A DNA stretch of 64,000 nucleotides from Psychrobacillus antarcticus (lineage in GTDB: Bacteria; Bacillota; Bacilli; Bacillales_A; Planococcaceae): assembly GCF_029533155.1 (NCBI RefSeq), contig NZ_JAIZDB010000020.1:1-64000 (forward strand), in the 5' to 3' direction. Within the stretch, counting starts at the first letter, position 1, and every line of letters begins with the position of its first letter. The position numbers and the translations under genes are program-made. Under the pieces are notes generated by a model. That model worked only from the letters and a program-made list of their open reading frames with translations. It made no database searches and was not told the DNA's origin. Below, piece after piece: positions 8,145 to 17,300 of this stretch.

Positions 8145-9377
8145 ATGACATCTTTTAATACGAAATTAGAAAACTATGCTTCGCTTGTTGTAGAAGTAGG
8201 AGTTAATATTCAACCTGGACAAAATTTATTTATCGCAGCTTCCACTGATAGCGTGGAATTAGTTCGTTTGATTACAAAAAAAGCTTACATAGCTGGAGCA
8301 AAACAAGTATTCGTTGATCTTACTGATGATCAAATCACGCGCTTACGCTACGAGCTTGCACCTAGTGATTCATTTGATTTCTTCCCTTCTTGGAAAGCGC
8401 AAGAAAAAGAATTGTTAGCTGAAGGTGGCGCTGCATTTATAAGCGTTATTAGCCAAAACCCTGACCTTTTAAAAGGTATAGACTCTTCTAGAATCTCCGC
8501 TTTCCAAAAGGCAGCTGGTCAAGCTCTAAGTAAATATCGCCAGTATGCACAATCTGATAAAATTAGTTGGTCAGTAATTGCATCCCCATCTACAGAATGG
8601 GCTAAAAAGGTATTCCCTAAATTACCAGAGAACGAGCAAGTGCCTGCATTATGGGAGGCAATTTTCCAAGCAGTTCGAGCTGATGTTACAAACCCAACCG
8701 AGGCATGGATAGAACATGATAACCTGTTACACAAAAAGGTAGATTATTTAAACGACAAAAATTATCAAAAACTTCATTATACAGCTCCGGGAACTGACTT
8801 AACGATCGAATTACCAAAAGGTCATTTATGGTGTGGAGCTGGCAGTACAAATGAAAAAGGATATTCTTTCATGGCTAATTTGCCAACTGAGGAAGTCTTT
8901 ACTGTTCCATTAAAAACAGGTGTTAACGGTTATGTAGCAAGCACTAAGCCATTAAGCTACGGTGGCAATATTATTGATAACTTCACAATTACATTTGAAA
9001 ATGGTCGCATTGTAAAAGTCGAGGCTGAACAAGGGAAAGAAGTACTAGAAAACTTAGTGGCAACGGACGAAGGTTCTCATTATCTAGGTGAAGTAGCACT
9101 TGTACCACATGACTCACCAATTTCTAACTCGAATCTATTATTTTACAACACATTATTTGACGAAAATGCTTCTAATCACTTAGCAATCGGTAGTGCATAT
9201 GCTTTCTGTATAGAAGGTGGCAAGAAAATGAGTCGAGAAGAACTAGCAGAAAATGGCTTAAACGAAAGCATTACTCATGTAGATTTCATGATAGGTTCAG
9301 AGAAAATGGCTATCGACGGTATTAAAGAAGATGGAACATCAGAGCCAATATTCCGTAATGGGAACTGGGCGTTTTAA
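8145..9377 (+). CDS. M29-family aminopeptidase (AmpS/aminopeptidase T-like), paralogue 1
   Basis: A 410-residue cytosolic metallo-aminopeptidase of family M29, which trims N-terminal residues from peptides. Characteristic blocks: YASLVVEVGVNIQPGQNLFI at the N-terminus, the NLPTEEVFT metal-site region, DEGSHYLGEVALVPHDSPIS, FDENASNHLAIGSAYAF, and HVDFMIGSEKMAIDGI near the end, with the Glu/His/Asp ligands of the family. Length is typical. The ATG follows GGAAG. A closely related paralogue lies at 19961-21190 on the other strand. It stands alone. Confidence 0.9.
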   Translation: MTSFNTKLENYASLVVEVGVNIQPGQNLFIAASTDSVELVRLITKKAYIAGAKQVFVDLTDDQITRLRYELAPSDSFDFFPSWKAQEKELLAEGGAAFISVISQNPDLLKGIDSSRISAFQKAAGQALSKYRQYAQSDKISWSVIASPSTEWAKKVFPKLPENEQVPALWEAIFQAVRADVTNPTEAWIEHDNLLHKKVDYLNDKNYQKLHYTAPGTDLTIELPKGHLWCGAGSTNEKGYSFMANLPTEEVFTVPLKTGVNGYVASTKPLSYGGNIIDNFTITFENGRIVKVEAEQGKEVLENLVATDEGSHYLGEVALVPHDSPISNSNLLFYNTLFDENASNHLAIGSAYAFCIEGGKKMSREELAENGLNESITHVDFMIGSEKMAIDGIKEDGTSEPIFRNGNWAF

Positions 9378-9466
9378 TTTATAACTGGATTTCTATATAT
9401 TTCTAGTTACTATTCTTTCATTTTTGCGTTATAATAAATATAAGAAAACTAGTGAGGTGTTATAGA

Positions 9467-9601
9467 ATGGCTTTATTCATAGTTACAGTACTTGGTTTTT
9501 CTGCAATATTAGGAATCGTAGGATTTGTAATTTTACATTACTTTGCAAAAGGTATGAATACAAAAGATGCTTCTACAATAGATTCAAAACCTATTCAATA
9601 A
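9467..9601 (+). CDS. Small single-pass membrane protein (44 aa), unknown
   Basis: A 44-codon frame beginning MALFIVTVLGFSAILGIVGF and ending with a polar tail (DASTIDSKPIQ). Residues 2-27 form one strong membrane helix with the N-terminus probably outside. A GAGGTG box lies 8 bp before the ATG and a clean terminator follows 10 bp after the TAA, so it looks like a free-standing expressed gene. I do not recognise the family. Confidence 0.65.
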   Translation: MALFIVTVLGFSAILGIVGFVILHYFAKGMNTKDASTIDSKPIQ

Positions 9602-9610
9602 CTTTACAAA

Positions 9611-9643
9611 ACAACCGTCAAGTAATCTGACGGTTGTTTTTTT
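9611..9643 (+). terminator. Terminator after the 44-aa membrane protein
   Basis: ACAACCGTCA (9611-9620) pairs with TGACGGTTGT (9628-9637), followed by TTTTTT. Confidence 0.88.
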
Positions 9644-9855
9644 ATGTTATCTTATCTCTTTTTCTTTTCAAATTGATTACAGGACTATTACACATAGATG
9701 ACAAACCATTACTATTCATTCATTTTTTATCTTTAATTCACATCTAAGGACCTAAAAACTCCTGAAATATATGTAAAATACCATAATGTTACAAATGGCA
9801 AGTCTCAATTTATCCCTTATACTTATACAGTATGATTGGAATAGGAGGAAGACCA

Positions 9856-10863
9856 ATGTTTTCAAACTCACATATTGGAATAGATTTAGGTACAGCAAAT
9901 ACGTTAGTTTACACAAAAAGCAAAGGCTTATTAATAGATGAACCTACAGTAGTAGCAGTTAATACGAAAACTCGTGAAATCGTAGCTTTCGGAGAAGAAG
10001 CAAAAAAAATGATCGGTAAAACACCAACTTCTATTGAGATAATTCGTCCTTTAAAGGATGGGGTAATTGCCGATTTTGATATTACAACACAATTATTGAA
10101 ACTGATTATGCAAAAAGCGTCAAAAAAACTTGGTACTTCGTTAAGAAAACCGACTGTAGTTGTGAGTACTCCATCTGGTGCAACCTCTGTAGAACGAAGA
10201 GCTATACAAGATGCAGTTAGACAAAGTGGAGCAAAAGAAGTTCAATTGATGGAAGAGCCCGTTGCTGCAGCAATTGGTGCTGGCCTTCCAGTCAACGAGC
10301 CAGTAGCTAGTATGATTGTGGATATTGGTGGCGGCACTACTGAAGTGGGGATTATTTCTTTCGGTGGAGTAGTAGCATCTAATACAGTTAAGGCCGCTGG
10401 GGATCGTATGGATGATGCAATTATTCACTTTGTTCGAAAAGAGTATAATGTCATAATTGGCGAACCTACTGCTGAGATTATTAAGATGACTATTGGACAT
10501 GCTCTAGTGCCGCATGCAGTTGAACAAATGCAAGTTACGGGACGAGATGTAGTGAGTGGTTTTCCTAAGACTATTAATTTATCATCTACTCAGATTCAAG
10601 GTGTTCTAACTGAATCATTGGAAACTATTTTAGAGGCAATCCGCGCGACACTAGAAACTTGCCCTCCAGAACTTGCGGGAGATATTGTCGACCACGGAGT
10701 TATATTAACAGGTGGTGGGGCATTATTAAAAGATATTGCCGAATGGTTAACCCAGGTCATCGAAGTACCAGTTCATATTGCTCCAGAGCCATTACAGTCT
10801 GTTGCTATCGGAACTGGAAAGGCTTTATTACTAACAGATCGAAAACAAAAACTAGCAAGATAA
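9856..10863 (+). CDS. mreBH: Rod-shape-determining actin homologue, MreBH-like
   Basis: A 335-residue MreB-family actin that polymerises under the membrane and guides cell-wall synthesis. Nucleotide-binding signatures: [13 protein letters not shown] (phosphate 1, about residues 6-18), [19 protein letters not shown] (phosphate 2) and [14 protein letters not shown] (adenosine). I chose the ATG at 9856, which follows AGGAGG and gives 335 residues, the length of B. subtilis MreBH; the longer frame begins inside that ribosome site. It is not beside mreCD, so it is one of the secondary paralogues (MreBH or Mbl). MreBH is favoured by length only. Confidence 0.82.
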   Translation: MFSNSHIGIDLGTANTLVYTKSKGLLIDEPTVVAVNTKTREIVAFGEEAKKMIGKTPTSIEIIRPLKDGVIADFDITTQLLKLIMQKASKKLGTSLRKPTVVVSTPSGATSVERRAIQDAVRQSGAKEVQLMEEPVAAAIGAGLPVNEPVASMIVDIGGGTTEVGIISFGGVVASNTVKAAGDRMDDAIIHFVRKEYNVIIGEPTAEIIKMTIGHALVPHAVEQMQVTGRDVVSGFPKTINLSSTQIQGVLTESLETILEAIRATLETCPPELAGDIVDHGVILTGGGALLKDIAEWLTQVIEVPVHIAPEPLQSVAIGTGKALLLTDRKQKLAR

Positions 10864-10945
10864 GATAGAAATTACCTCTAGGAGTAAAACTTGTATTATA
10901 TTATTTCTCAGAGCTAAATCTATCTCGAATAAAAAATCTCCAAAT

Positions 10946-10996
10946 AAAAAGCAAAAGAGTTGTTCACTACGATGAACAACCTTATTGCTTTTTTTA
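10946..10996 (+). terminator. Terminator after mreBH
   Basis: Long interrupted stem: AAAAAGCAA plus AGTTGTTCA on the left and TGAACAACCT plus TTGCTTTTTT on the right, closing over CTACGA and ending in a T-run. Confidence 0.75.
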
Positions 10997-11081
10997 TAAA
11001 TAACAAGAATATAGACTATAGGTACCATCTTCAAAAAGATGTTGATGAAAATGTAATCTATCCATATAGTTCCTTTCTACA

Positions 11082-11196
11082 AGGATGTGCGCTTGCCGCA
11101 TGCTACGCATGAGCCTTCAAGGATGATCGCTGTCGCTCCTTCATCCTTTATGAAGTCTCATTCTTCGCGCTCTTGCGGCTGGGAGGCACACATCCT
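11082..11196. repeat. Highly structured palindromic intergenic element
   Basis: Nested inverted repeats: AGGATGTG (11082-11089) with CACATCCT (11189-11196), GCCGCA (11095-11100) with TGCGGC (11174-11179), and an inner hairpin AAGGATGA (11119-11126) with TCATCCTT (11141-11148). GC content is well above the flanks. No gene is present. It resembles dispersed palindromic repeats of Bacillales intergenic regions, but I see only one copy in this window. Confidence 0.6.
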
Positions 11197-11431
11197 GGAG
11201 ATTGCGGGCTGATAAGGAAATTACTTTCTAATATGACAGATTATATATGTTTGCCAGTAAAACTCAATACTATTGAAGGTCGAACTTATAACAAGACTTC
11301 TCACTTATTGGGCAAGAATTAAATTCATAATCAACACTCTTCGCTAGTTGATGACCATGAAACTATCCTTAGAATTAACATCGTTATTTAAAATATGTAC
11401 TCGGGTTAATTACCAAGTTAAAACCTACTCA

Positions 11432-11627
11432 CTTATTTGATTGAAGTGAAAGGTGGCGACTCCAGCGGGAACAGCGAGAAAGTCGAGACCCCGCTGGGAG
11501 CATATAAAGGTATGAAGGCTTACAACTTAACATCGGCAACTCCATAATGACTAGCATCATGCTGACCCGAGGAGGCTCGGCCTCGCCCGCGGAAAGCGTC
11601 CACCTGAAACGAAAATCAGTAGTATTG
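11432..11627 (+). repeat. Dispersed repeat, copy B (terminal block only)
   Basis: It shares the terminal block of copies A and C: a TTGATTGAAGTG lead-in, GGTGGCGACTCCAGCGGGAA, GACCCCGC, CCGAGGAGGC, CGGAAAGCGTCCACCTGAAA and AATCAGTAGTATT. Like copy C and unlike copy A it has a longer internal insert (about 11500-11565) containing GACTAGCATCATGCTGACCC. The upstream modules (TTCGAAGGGC block, variable hairpin) are missing. The flanking 11211-11431 and 11628-11733 hold no gene I can support. Confidence 0.75.
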
Positions 11628-11733
11628 ACCCTTATTAAGTATCTAGAATTACTTTATTGGGACAATATCAAGTATAAAATAAAGCATTTCTTTTTCATTT
11701 CCTATAAAATATAATTACAACTAAAGGGGGAAT

Positions 11734-12306
11734 ATGATGCCAAGCTTAAAAGAAATTTTAAAATACAATGATTACTTTGTGGAAAATAAACTTTATGAAC
11801 CATTTTTAACTACGAAATTTCCAAACAAACGAATTGTCATCTTAACTTGCATGGATACAAGGTTAACAGAAATGCTTCCAAAATCCATGAATTTTAAAAA
11901 TGGCGATGTGAAAATTGTGAAAAGTGCAGGTGCTGTCATCAACCATCCATTTGGTGGAATTATGCGTAGTCTTATCGTAGCTGTATATGAGCTACAAGCA
12001 GATGAGATATACGTAATTGGTCATCATGATTGTGGAATGAGTGGAATTGAAACAGATAAAATTCTAGATAAGATGATCGACCGCGGCGTAAATCCACTTG
12101 TATTAGACATTGTAAAAAATTCTGGCGTAAACATAGAAGATTGGTTAGAAGGTTTTTCAAACGTCGAGAGTAGTGTGTTACATAGTGTGGATATGATAAG
12201 AAATCATCCACTTATGCTTTCTGATATTCCAGTTCATGGACTAATTATTGACCCTGAAACTGGTCGTCTAGATTTAGTAACTGATGGTAATATTGACAAA
12301 AAGTAA
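11734..12306 (+). CDS. Beta-class carbonic anhydrase
   Basis: A 190-residue zinc enzyme interconverting CO2 and bicarbonate. Beta-class motifs are plain: CMDTR (Cys39, Asp41, Arg43) and HHDCG (His97, Cys100) supply the zinc ligands and the Asp/Arg pair, with GAVINHPFGG between. The short form matches YtiB-type proteins of Bacillales. Two adjacent ATGs (11734, 11737) follow AAAGGGGG, and either could be used. Single gene, closed by a strong hairpin. Confidence 0.9.
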   Translation: MMPSLKEILKYNDYFVENKLYEPFLTTKFPNKRIVILTCMDTRLTEMLPKSMNFKNGDVKIVKSAGAVINHPFGGIMRSLIVAVYELQADEIYVIGHHDCGMSGIETDKILDKMIDRGVNPLVLDIVKNSGVNIEDWLEGFSNVESSVLHSVDMIRNHPLMLSDIPVHGLIIDPETGRLDLVTDGNIDKK

Positions 12307-12340
12307 TTTATTTCCCGGGAAATCGACAATAGGATGAAAG

Positions 12341-12379
12341 AAATCCCGGCTATTCATTGTTCATGAATAGCCGGGATTT
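12341..12379. terminator. Hairpin terminator between convergent genes
   Basis: A perfect 17-bp stem (arms AAATCCCGGCTATTCAT / ATGAATAGCCGGGATTT). It is GC-rich, with only short pyrimidine runs on each side, and probably serves both the carbonic anhydrase and the convergent acetyltransferase gene. Confidence 0.75.
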
Positions 12380-12404
12380 CACTTTATTAAATAGACTATT
12401 TCTC

Positions 12405-12950
12405 TCAACACTCGTCGGTTAAAGATGCATAGATAAAATGATCTTTCCATTTACCATTTATATAGAGCAGACTTCGTAGTAGGCCCTCTTGCATGAACCC
12501 ATTTTTTTCTAAGACTTTGATGGAGCCATTATTTTGAGGAGATACATACGCTTCGATACGATTTAATTGAACATGCTCAAATCCAAATATTTTCACTAAG
12601 TGTACTGCTTCAGAAGCAATTCCTTTTCCAATATAAAATTCATCCATAGAATACCCAATAAGCCCACTTGAAAATGGCATTCTTTTAATACTGTAAAGCG
12701 ACACACTGCCAATCATTCTATCTGTCAGATGCTCGAAAATACCGAAGCTATATTCTCGTTTTTCCTTCGATAAAATGAGAGATTCTCTAATTTTCTCCCG
12801 TTGCACAGAAGTCGTATAATAATCGTCTGGATGTAACGGTTCATATACGGACCAATACATCTTATTACGATAGGTTAGATCCGCTAGGGCTGGTGCATCT
12901 TTTGTATTTAATGTTCGTAAATAACATGTATCTCCTTCTAGATAAATCAA
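12405..12950 (-). CDS. GNAT N-acetyltransferase (RimJ/RimL type)
   Basis: A 181-residue acetyltransferase. The acetyl-CoA loop appears as SMDEFYIGKGIASEAVHLVK (Q/RxxGxG/A-type), followed by LNRIEAYVSPQNNGSIKVLE and KNGFMQEGLLR, the classic RimJ/RimL block. The substrate cannot be predicted; relatives acetylate ribosomal-protein N-termini or small amines. The start is TTG with AAGGTG just upstream. It begins 6 bp after the stop of the M3 peptidase gene, so the two are probably co-transcribed. Confidence 0.85.
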   Translation of the reverse strand: MIYLEGDTCYLRTLNTKDAPALADLTYRNKMYWSVYEPLHPDDYYTTSVQREKIRESLILSKEKREYSFGIFEHLTDRMIGSVSLYSIKRMPFSSGLIGYSMDEFYIGKGIASEAVHLVKIFGFEHVQLNRIEAYVSPQNNGSIKVLEKNGFMQEGLLRSLLYINGKWKDHFIYASLTDEC

Positions 12951-12956
12951 ACACCT

Positions 12957-14759
12957 TCACCCTTTTGCATTAGTTAATTGGATAAACTCGTTGACATCTT
13001 GAATACACAGGTCAATACCTTTTTTCCAAAATGCTTCCTGAGTAATGTCTTCATTTAAATGCTTCAATGCTAAATCTTCTACGGACATCACTGCAGTGTC
13101 TTGCAATAAAGAAATATACTTCTCTTCAAAGTTTGCACCTTCACTTATAGCTTTTGCATAAATACTTAAAGAGAATAAGTAACCAAATGTATACGGGAAG
13201 TTGTAAAATGGCACTTCCGTTATATAGAAATGCAGTTTAGACGCCCAAAAATGTGGATGAGTTGTGTCTAATGCATCACCGTAAGCTTCCTGCTGAGCTG
13301 CCTCCATTAAATCATTTAATCGAGCCGCAGAAACGATGCTGTTTTTACGTTCCTCGTAAAATCTCGTTTCAAATAAGAACCTAGCATGGATATTCATAAA
13401 AAACGCTACACTACGTTGGATTTTATCTTCAAGTAGAGCAATTTTTTCATCATCCGTTTTTGCTTCTTTTACAGCTGCGTCTGCTACAATCATTTCTGCA
13501 AATGTGGAAGCTGTTTCGGCAACACCCATTGCATATTGACGATTCATCCAATGTACCGGTCTTAAAGCATATGAATGGAAGGCATGACCTAATTCATGTG
13601 CAAGAGTAGAAACATTGGACATTGATCCACTATATGTCATGAAAATGCGTGATTCCTCTGATACAGGCATACCTGTACAAAATCCTCCAGGACGTTTGTT
13701 TGGACGATCCTCTGCTTCAATCCAGCCTTTTTCAAACGCATTTCTTGAAAATGATTCTAGTTTTGGTCCAAATTCTTTAAAATGCTTTAAGATAAACTCT
13801 GCACCTTGTTGATAATCCATTTTCTCTGTGGATGTACTTACTGGTGCATCTAAGTCATACCAATGCATTTGTTTTTCGCCTAGCATCGCCGACTTTTTGT
13901 TTAAGTATTCTACGAATGGTGCTTTGTTTTTCGATATAGCACCCCACATTGCATCTAGTGTTTTTTCACTCATGCGATTAATGTGAAGGGGCTCCTCTAA
14001 AACAGAATTCCACCCTCTTTTTTCGTAAATTGCAAGACGGAAGCCCGCAATATGATTCAGTGTTTTCGCAAAGAACTCTTCTTTATCGGTCCATGCAGCT
14101 TCTAGCGCATCAAATGATTCTTTTCGAATTGAAGCATCCTCATGGGAACTAAGATTATTCGCTTGACCAACCGACATTTCTTTTTCTTCACCTTCTATAG
14201 TCAGTTTAATGCGAATATCACCAACTAGTAAATCATAAAGCTGTCCCCATGAATGATAGCCATCTACTCCAAGTGTCGTAATCATGTCTTCTTCTTTTTC
14301 AGAAAGCATTCTCTTTGCTTCATCTCGCCATTCATTTAATACAAATGCAAATGGAGAAAGTTCAGCTGTTTGAAGTAGCCCCTCCCACACTGTTTCCTTC
14401 GTTTTGCTAAGAACTTGTTGAATGGTTAGCATTTGGGAAGAGAGCTTAGCATATAACGATCCTACCTCTCCCTGTAATAATGCAGCCTGCTTATCCGTTG
14501 TATCCTGTGCTAAAAAACAGCCAATTACTGCTCCACCTTCTGATAAACTGGTCGCAATATCTTTTAATTCATAAATTGTTTGCTCGATACTTGAGACCTC
14601 AGCTATGGATGACGGAGATTCAAAGGTTTTCAGTTTAGTTTCAAAGTTACTTAGCTTTTCTTTTACTCCATCTAAATGATTTCTTAGAGTTGGCGAGCTA
14701 CTACCACCTTCAAAAAAGCGATCTAGATCCCAGACAATCGGATAAGTTTGTTCAATCAT
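12957..14759 (-). CDS. M3-family oligoendopeptidase (PepF-like)
   Basis: A 600-residue cytosolic zinc peptidase that degrades short peptides. The HELGH zinc motif is at residues 388-392, with the third ligand region AETASTFAEMIVADA downstream. The N-terminal half is helical, as in M3 enzymes, and length matches the PepF/M3B group. The ATG follows AGGAGG. Upstream gene of a two-gene unit with the acetyltransferase. Confidence 0.92.
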   Translation of the reverse strand: MIEQTYPIVWDLDRFFEGGSSSPTLRNHLDGVKEKLSNFETKLKTFESPSSIAEVSSIEQTIYELKDIATSLSEGGAVIGCFLAQDTTDKQAALLQGEVGSLYAKLSSQMLTIQQVLSKTKETVWEGLLQTAELSPFAFVLNEWRDEAKRMLSEKEEDMITTLGVDGYHSWGQLYDLLVGDIRIKLTIEGEEKEMSVGQANNLSSHEDASIRKESFDALEAAWTDKEEFFAKTLNHIAGFRLAIYEKRGWNSVLEEPLHINRMSEKTLDAMWGAISKNKAPFVEYLNKKSAMLGEKQMHWYDLDAPVSTSTEKMDYQQGAEFILKHFKEFGPKLESFSRNAFEKGWIEAEDRPNKRPGGFCTGMPVSEESRIFMTYSGSMSNVSTLAHELGHAFHSYALRPVHWMNRQYAMGVAETASTFAEMIVADAAVKEAKTDDEKIALLEDKIQRSVAFFMNIHARFLFETRFYEERKNSIVSAARLNDLMEAAQQEAYGDALDTTHPHFWASKLHFYITEVPFYNFPYTFGYLFSLSIYAKAISEGANFEEKYISLLQDTAVMSVEDLALKHLNEDITQEAFWKKGIDLCIQDVNEFIQLTNAKG

Positions 14760-14915
14760 CTAAATATTCCTCCTATATAAAAAATTGTTTTAGAATTCTA
14801 GTATATCATGTTTTCTTATGCAGATTGTTTGATTTTCGTCACATAACATTCATAATTGTAATTTGTTGTTGCTATATATCAAAGGTATACTTATTAAATA
14901 GAAGGAGGCAGCTAA

Positions 14916-15644
14916 ATGTTTAAAATAATCCTTTTACTGTTATTTTTTATATCTACTGTAATCGTTAAATTACTATCTATTTTACATCCCATAAATGATC
15001 AAACTAGTGGTGAGATATTTAATAGACTTCCCGTCTATTTTACTCCAGCATATTATGTATTTTATATTTGGATTTTTATTGTTATATCATTAGCGTGGTG
15101 GATTTGGAATATGATGAAGGATTACAAATCATCTCGTCCTATACCTACTAAACGTATTTTATTATATGGGATAGCCTCTATTTTATATATTTTGTTCATA
15201 TTTAGTTGGCATTATGAGCAGTTTGGATATGCTTTTGCTACCATCTCTATCTTACTAGGCTGCTTGTTTATATTGTATTTAACCTATCCTTTAGATGATA
15301 GAAATCGAAAGAACCGTTTGCCAATTTCCTTGCTTTTAGGCTGGACATTTATCAGTTTCTTCACAAATCTATCTTATCTCCTGACGTTTTATGAATTTGG
15401 TGGATTTGGAATAACCAAATCGCTTTGGGGAGTTATTTTCCTAACCTTTGCGACAGCCATAGCTCTTCATTTTCGTTATCATTATTTCGACCGTCTCATG
15501 TCCATTGTTTTTATCTGGACTTTCATAGGAGTAGCAATTCACCATAATATTAATCAACTACTGCTAACCACAGCCTCTCTTTTTCTAAGCTGTGTCCTAA
15601 TTGTAGGAATATTCTTCTTAAACAAAACGCCTTCGAAAAAGTAA
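14916..15644 (+). CDS. Polytopic membrane protein with a TspO/MBR-like N-terminal motif
   Basis: A 242-residue protein with about seven hydrophobic helices and almost no soluble domain. The segment VYFTPAYYVFYIWIFIVIS with a following Trp-rich AWWIWNM recalls the FTPAWYVFxIWW region of tryptophan-rich sensory proteins (TspO/MBR), though a typical TspO has five helices and is shorter. AGGAGG precedes the ATG. The function is unknown; the TspO link is weak inference. Its last codons form the left arm of a terminator. Confidence 0.6.
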   Translation: MFKIILLLLFFISTVIVKLLSILHPINDQTSGEIFNRLPVYFTPAYYVFYIWIFIVISLAWWIWNMMKDYKSSRPIPTKRILLYGIASILYILFIFSWHYEQFGYAFATISILLGCLFILYLTYPLDDRNRKNRLPISLLLGWTFISFFTNLSYLLTFYEFGGFGITKSLWGVIFLTFATAIALHFRYHYFDRLMSIVFIWTFIGVAIHHNINQLLLTTASLFLSCVLIVGIFFLNKTPSKK

Positions 15645-15661
15645 ATTTCGAAGGCGTTTTT

Positions 15662-15663
<2 letters not shown>
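15626..15663. terminator. Bidirectional terminator overlapping two gene ends
   Basis: AACGCCTTCGAAA (15626-15638) pairs perfectly with TTTCGAAGGCGTT (15646-15658). The stop codon of the plus-strand gene lies in the loop, and T-runs occur on both strands, so it also ends map on the minus strand. Confidence 0.88.
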
Positions 15664-16429
<766 letters not shown>

Positions 16430-16430
16430 T

Positions 16431-16464
16431 CACTAAATGTGTTCTAATTATACCATATTTAGTG
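16431..16464 (-). promoter_or_regulatory. Extended -10 promoter of map inside an 8-bp inverted repeat
   Basis: On the minus strand TGGTATAAT (plus 16447-16455) is an extended -10 element. It sits between CACTAAAT (16431-16438) and ATTTAGTG (16457-16464), a perfect inverted repeat that could be an operator. Confidence 0.5.
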
Positions 16465-17040
16465 AGAATTCGGCAGTGCAAGGCGCGGAGCTTTAACAAA
16501 TAAAATGGAACAAATGAAAGCAGCTAATAAAAATACTGGAATCATATAAGTAGAGTTATAAATTAACGAATACAAGATTGGGTTTTGATCACCAGCAAAT
16601 TCACCAAAGAATAAAATACCCGATGCCACATGAGCCAAATAGCGAAGAAATGCGGCGATAAATGCGCCAATCACAACTGCTTTAATCATTTTAGCTTTAT
16701 CTTTTTGTTCAAATGCTTGTATAAATGCAGGTCTTAGTAACCCAGCAAATCCTGCAACCATAAATGCGATGAAATAATCGATTGCTACCTGTGCAATAAC
16801 TATTTCAAATGATAAGGGTGCAGCATAAAAACGACCTGTCACTACTTGCAATACGCCTATTAAAAATCCAGTTGCTAATCCTGCAACAATACCACGACGA
16901 AAGGCCATTAAAATAACTGGTACAAGAACGAATGTGACCGATCCACCTTGCGGCATTCCAAAGCCAATCATATCTAAAACATATCCTAATGCTGCAAAAA
17001 TAGCGATTTCTACTAATATTAATACTCGTTGATTTTTCAT
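16459..17040 (-). CDS. thiT: ECF thiamine transporter substrate-binding subunit ThiT
   Basis: A 193-residue membrane protein with six hydrophobic segments, the S-component that binds thiamine and docks to the shared ECF energising module. ThiT landmarks: the N-terminal ALGYVLDMIGFGMPQGGS block, GGSVTFVLVPVILMAFRRG, and the C-terminal YNSTYMIPVFLLA. I use the ATG at 17040 because AAGGGG precedes it; an upstream in-frame start would enter the riboswitch expression platform. A TPP riboswitch upstream independently confirms the substrate. Confidence 0.92.
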   Translation of the reverse strand: MKNQRVLILVEIAIFAALGYVLDMIGFGMPQGGSVTFVLVPVILMAFRRGIVAGLATGFLIGVLQVVTGRFYAAPLSFEIVIAQVAIDYFIAFMVAGFAGLLRPAFIQAFEQKDKAKMIKAVVIGAFIAAFLRYLAHVASGILFFGEFAGDQNPILYSLIYNSTYMIPVFLLAAFICSILFVKAPRLALPNSH

Positions 17041-17062
17041 GACAATCCCCTTTTTTGACCAC

Positions 17063-17092
17063 AAAAAAACGACCCCGGGATAGACCCAGACA
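17063..17092 (-). terminator. Riboswitch-controlled terminator of thiT
   Basis: On the minus strand GTCTGGG / CCCGGGGTC form a hairpin followed by CGTTTTTTT, directly between the TPP aptamer and the thiT ribosome site. This points to transcriptional attenuation. Confidence 0.75.
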
Positions 17093-17114
17093 TCGCGCGA
17101 TTGTCAGTTTCCAT

Positions 17115-17189
17115 CCACATCCCTACGCAAGTATTAACTTACAGGTTCGAAGGGTACTATCTCAGCCGCATAAACGGCGCCCCTTGTGG
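17115..17189 (-). ncRNA. TPP riboswitch (THI element)
   Basis: The minus strand contains the invariant cores GCTGAGATAGTACCC, TTCGAACCTG, TTAATAC and GCGTAGGGA. P1 closes with CCACA and TGTGG. It lies directly upstream of thiT, so thiamine pyrophosphate should switch uptake off. Confidence 0.95.
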
Positions 17190-17212
17190 TTTGAATTATT
17201 TAGTTCGAATTC

Positions 17213-17241
17213 ATTGTAGCTGAATAAAATAAGTATTGCAA
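17213..17241 (-). promoter_or_regulatory. thiT promoter sharing its -35 with the divergent M20 peptidase gene
   Basis: Minus strand: TTGCAA (17236-17241), 17-bp spacer, TACAAT (17213-17218). TTGCAA is self-complementary. On the plus strand the same hexamer lies 18-19 bp before TTATAC/TATACT (17260-17266), a plausible promoter for the 17301 gene. Confidence 0.6.
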
Positions 17242-17300
17242 CCTCCTTTGATTGATTTGTTATACTAGTAAAAATACTATATGCATTGGGGGATATTTAC

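Noticed and set aside
10141-10500. 119-codon frame opposite mreBH
   Set aside because: Antisense shadow of a strongly conserved gene; composition Asn/Ser-rich as expected for such shadows.
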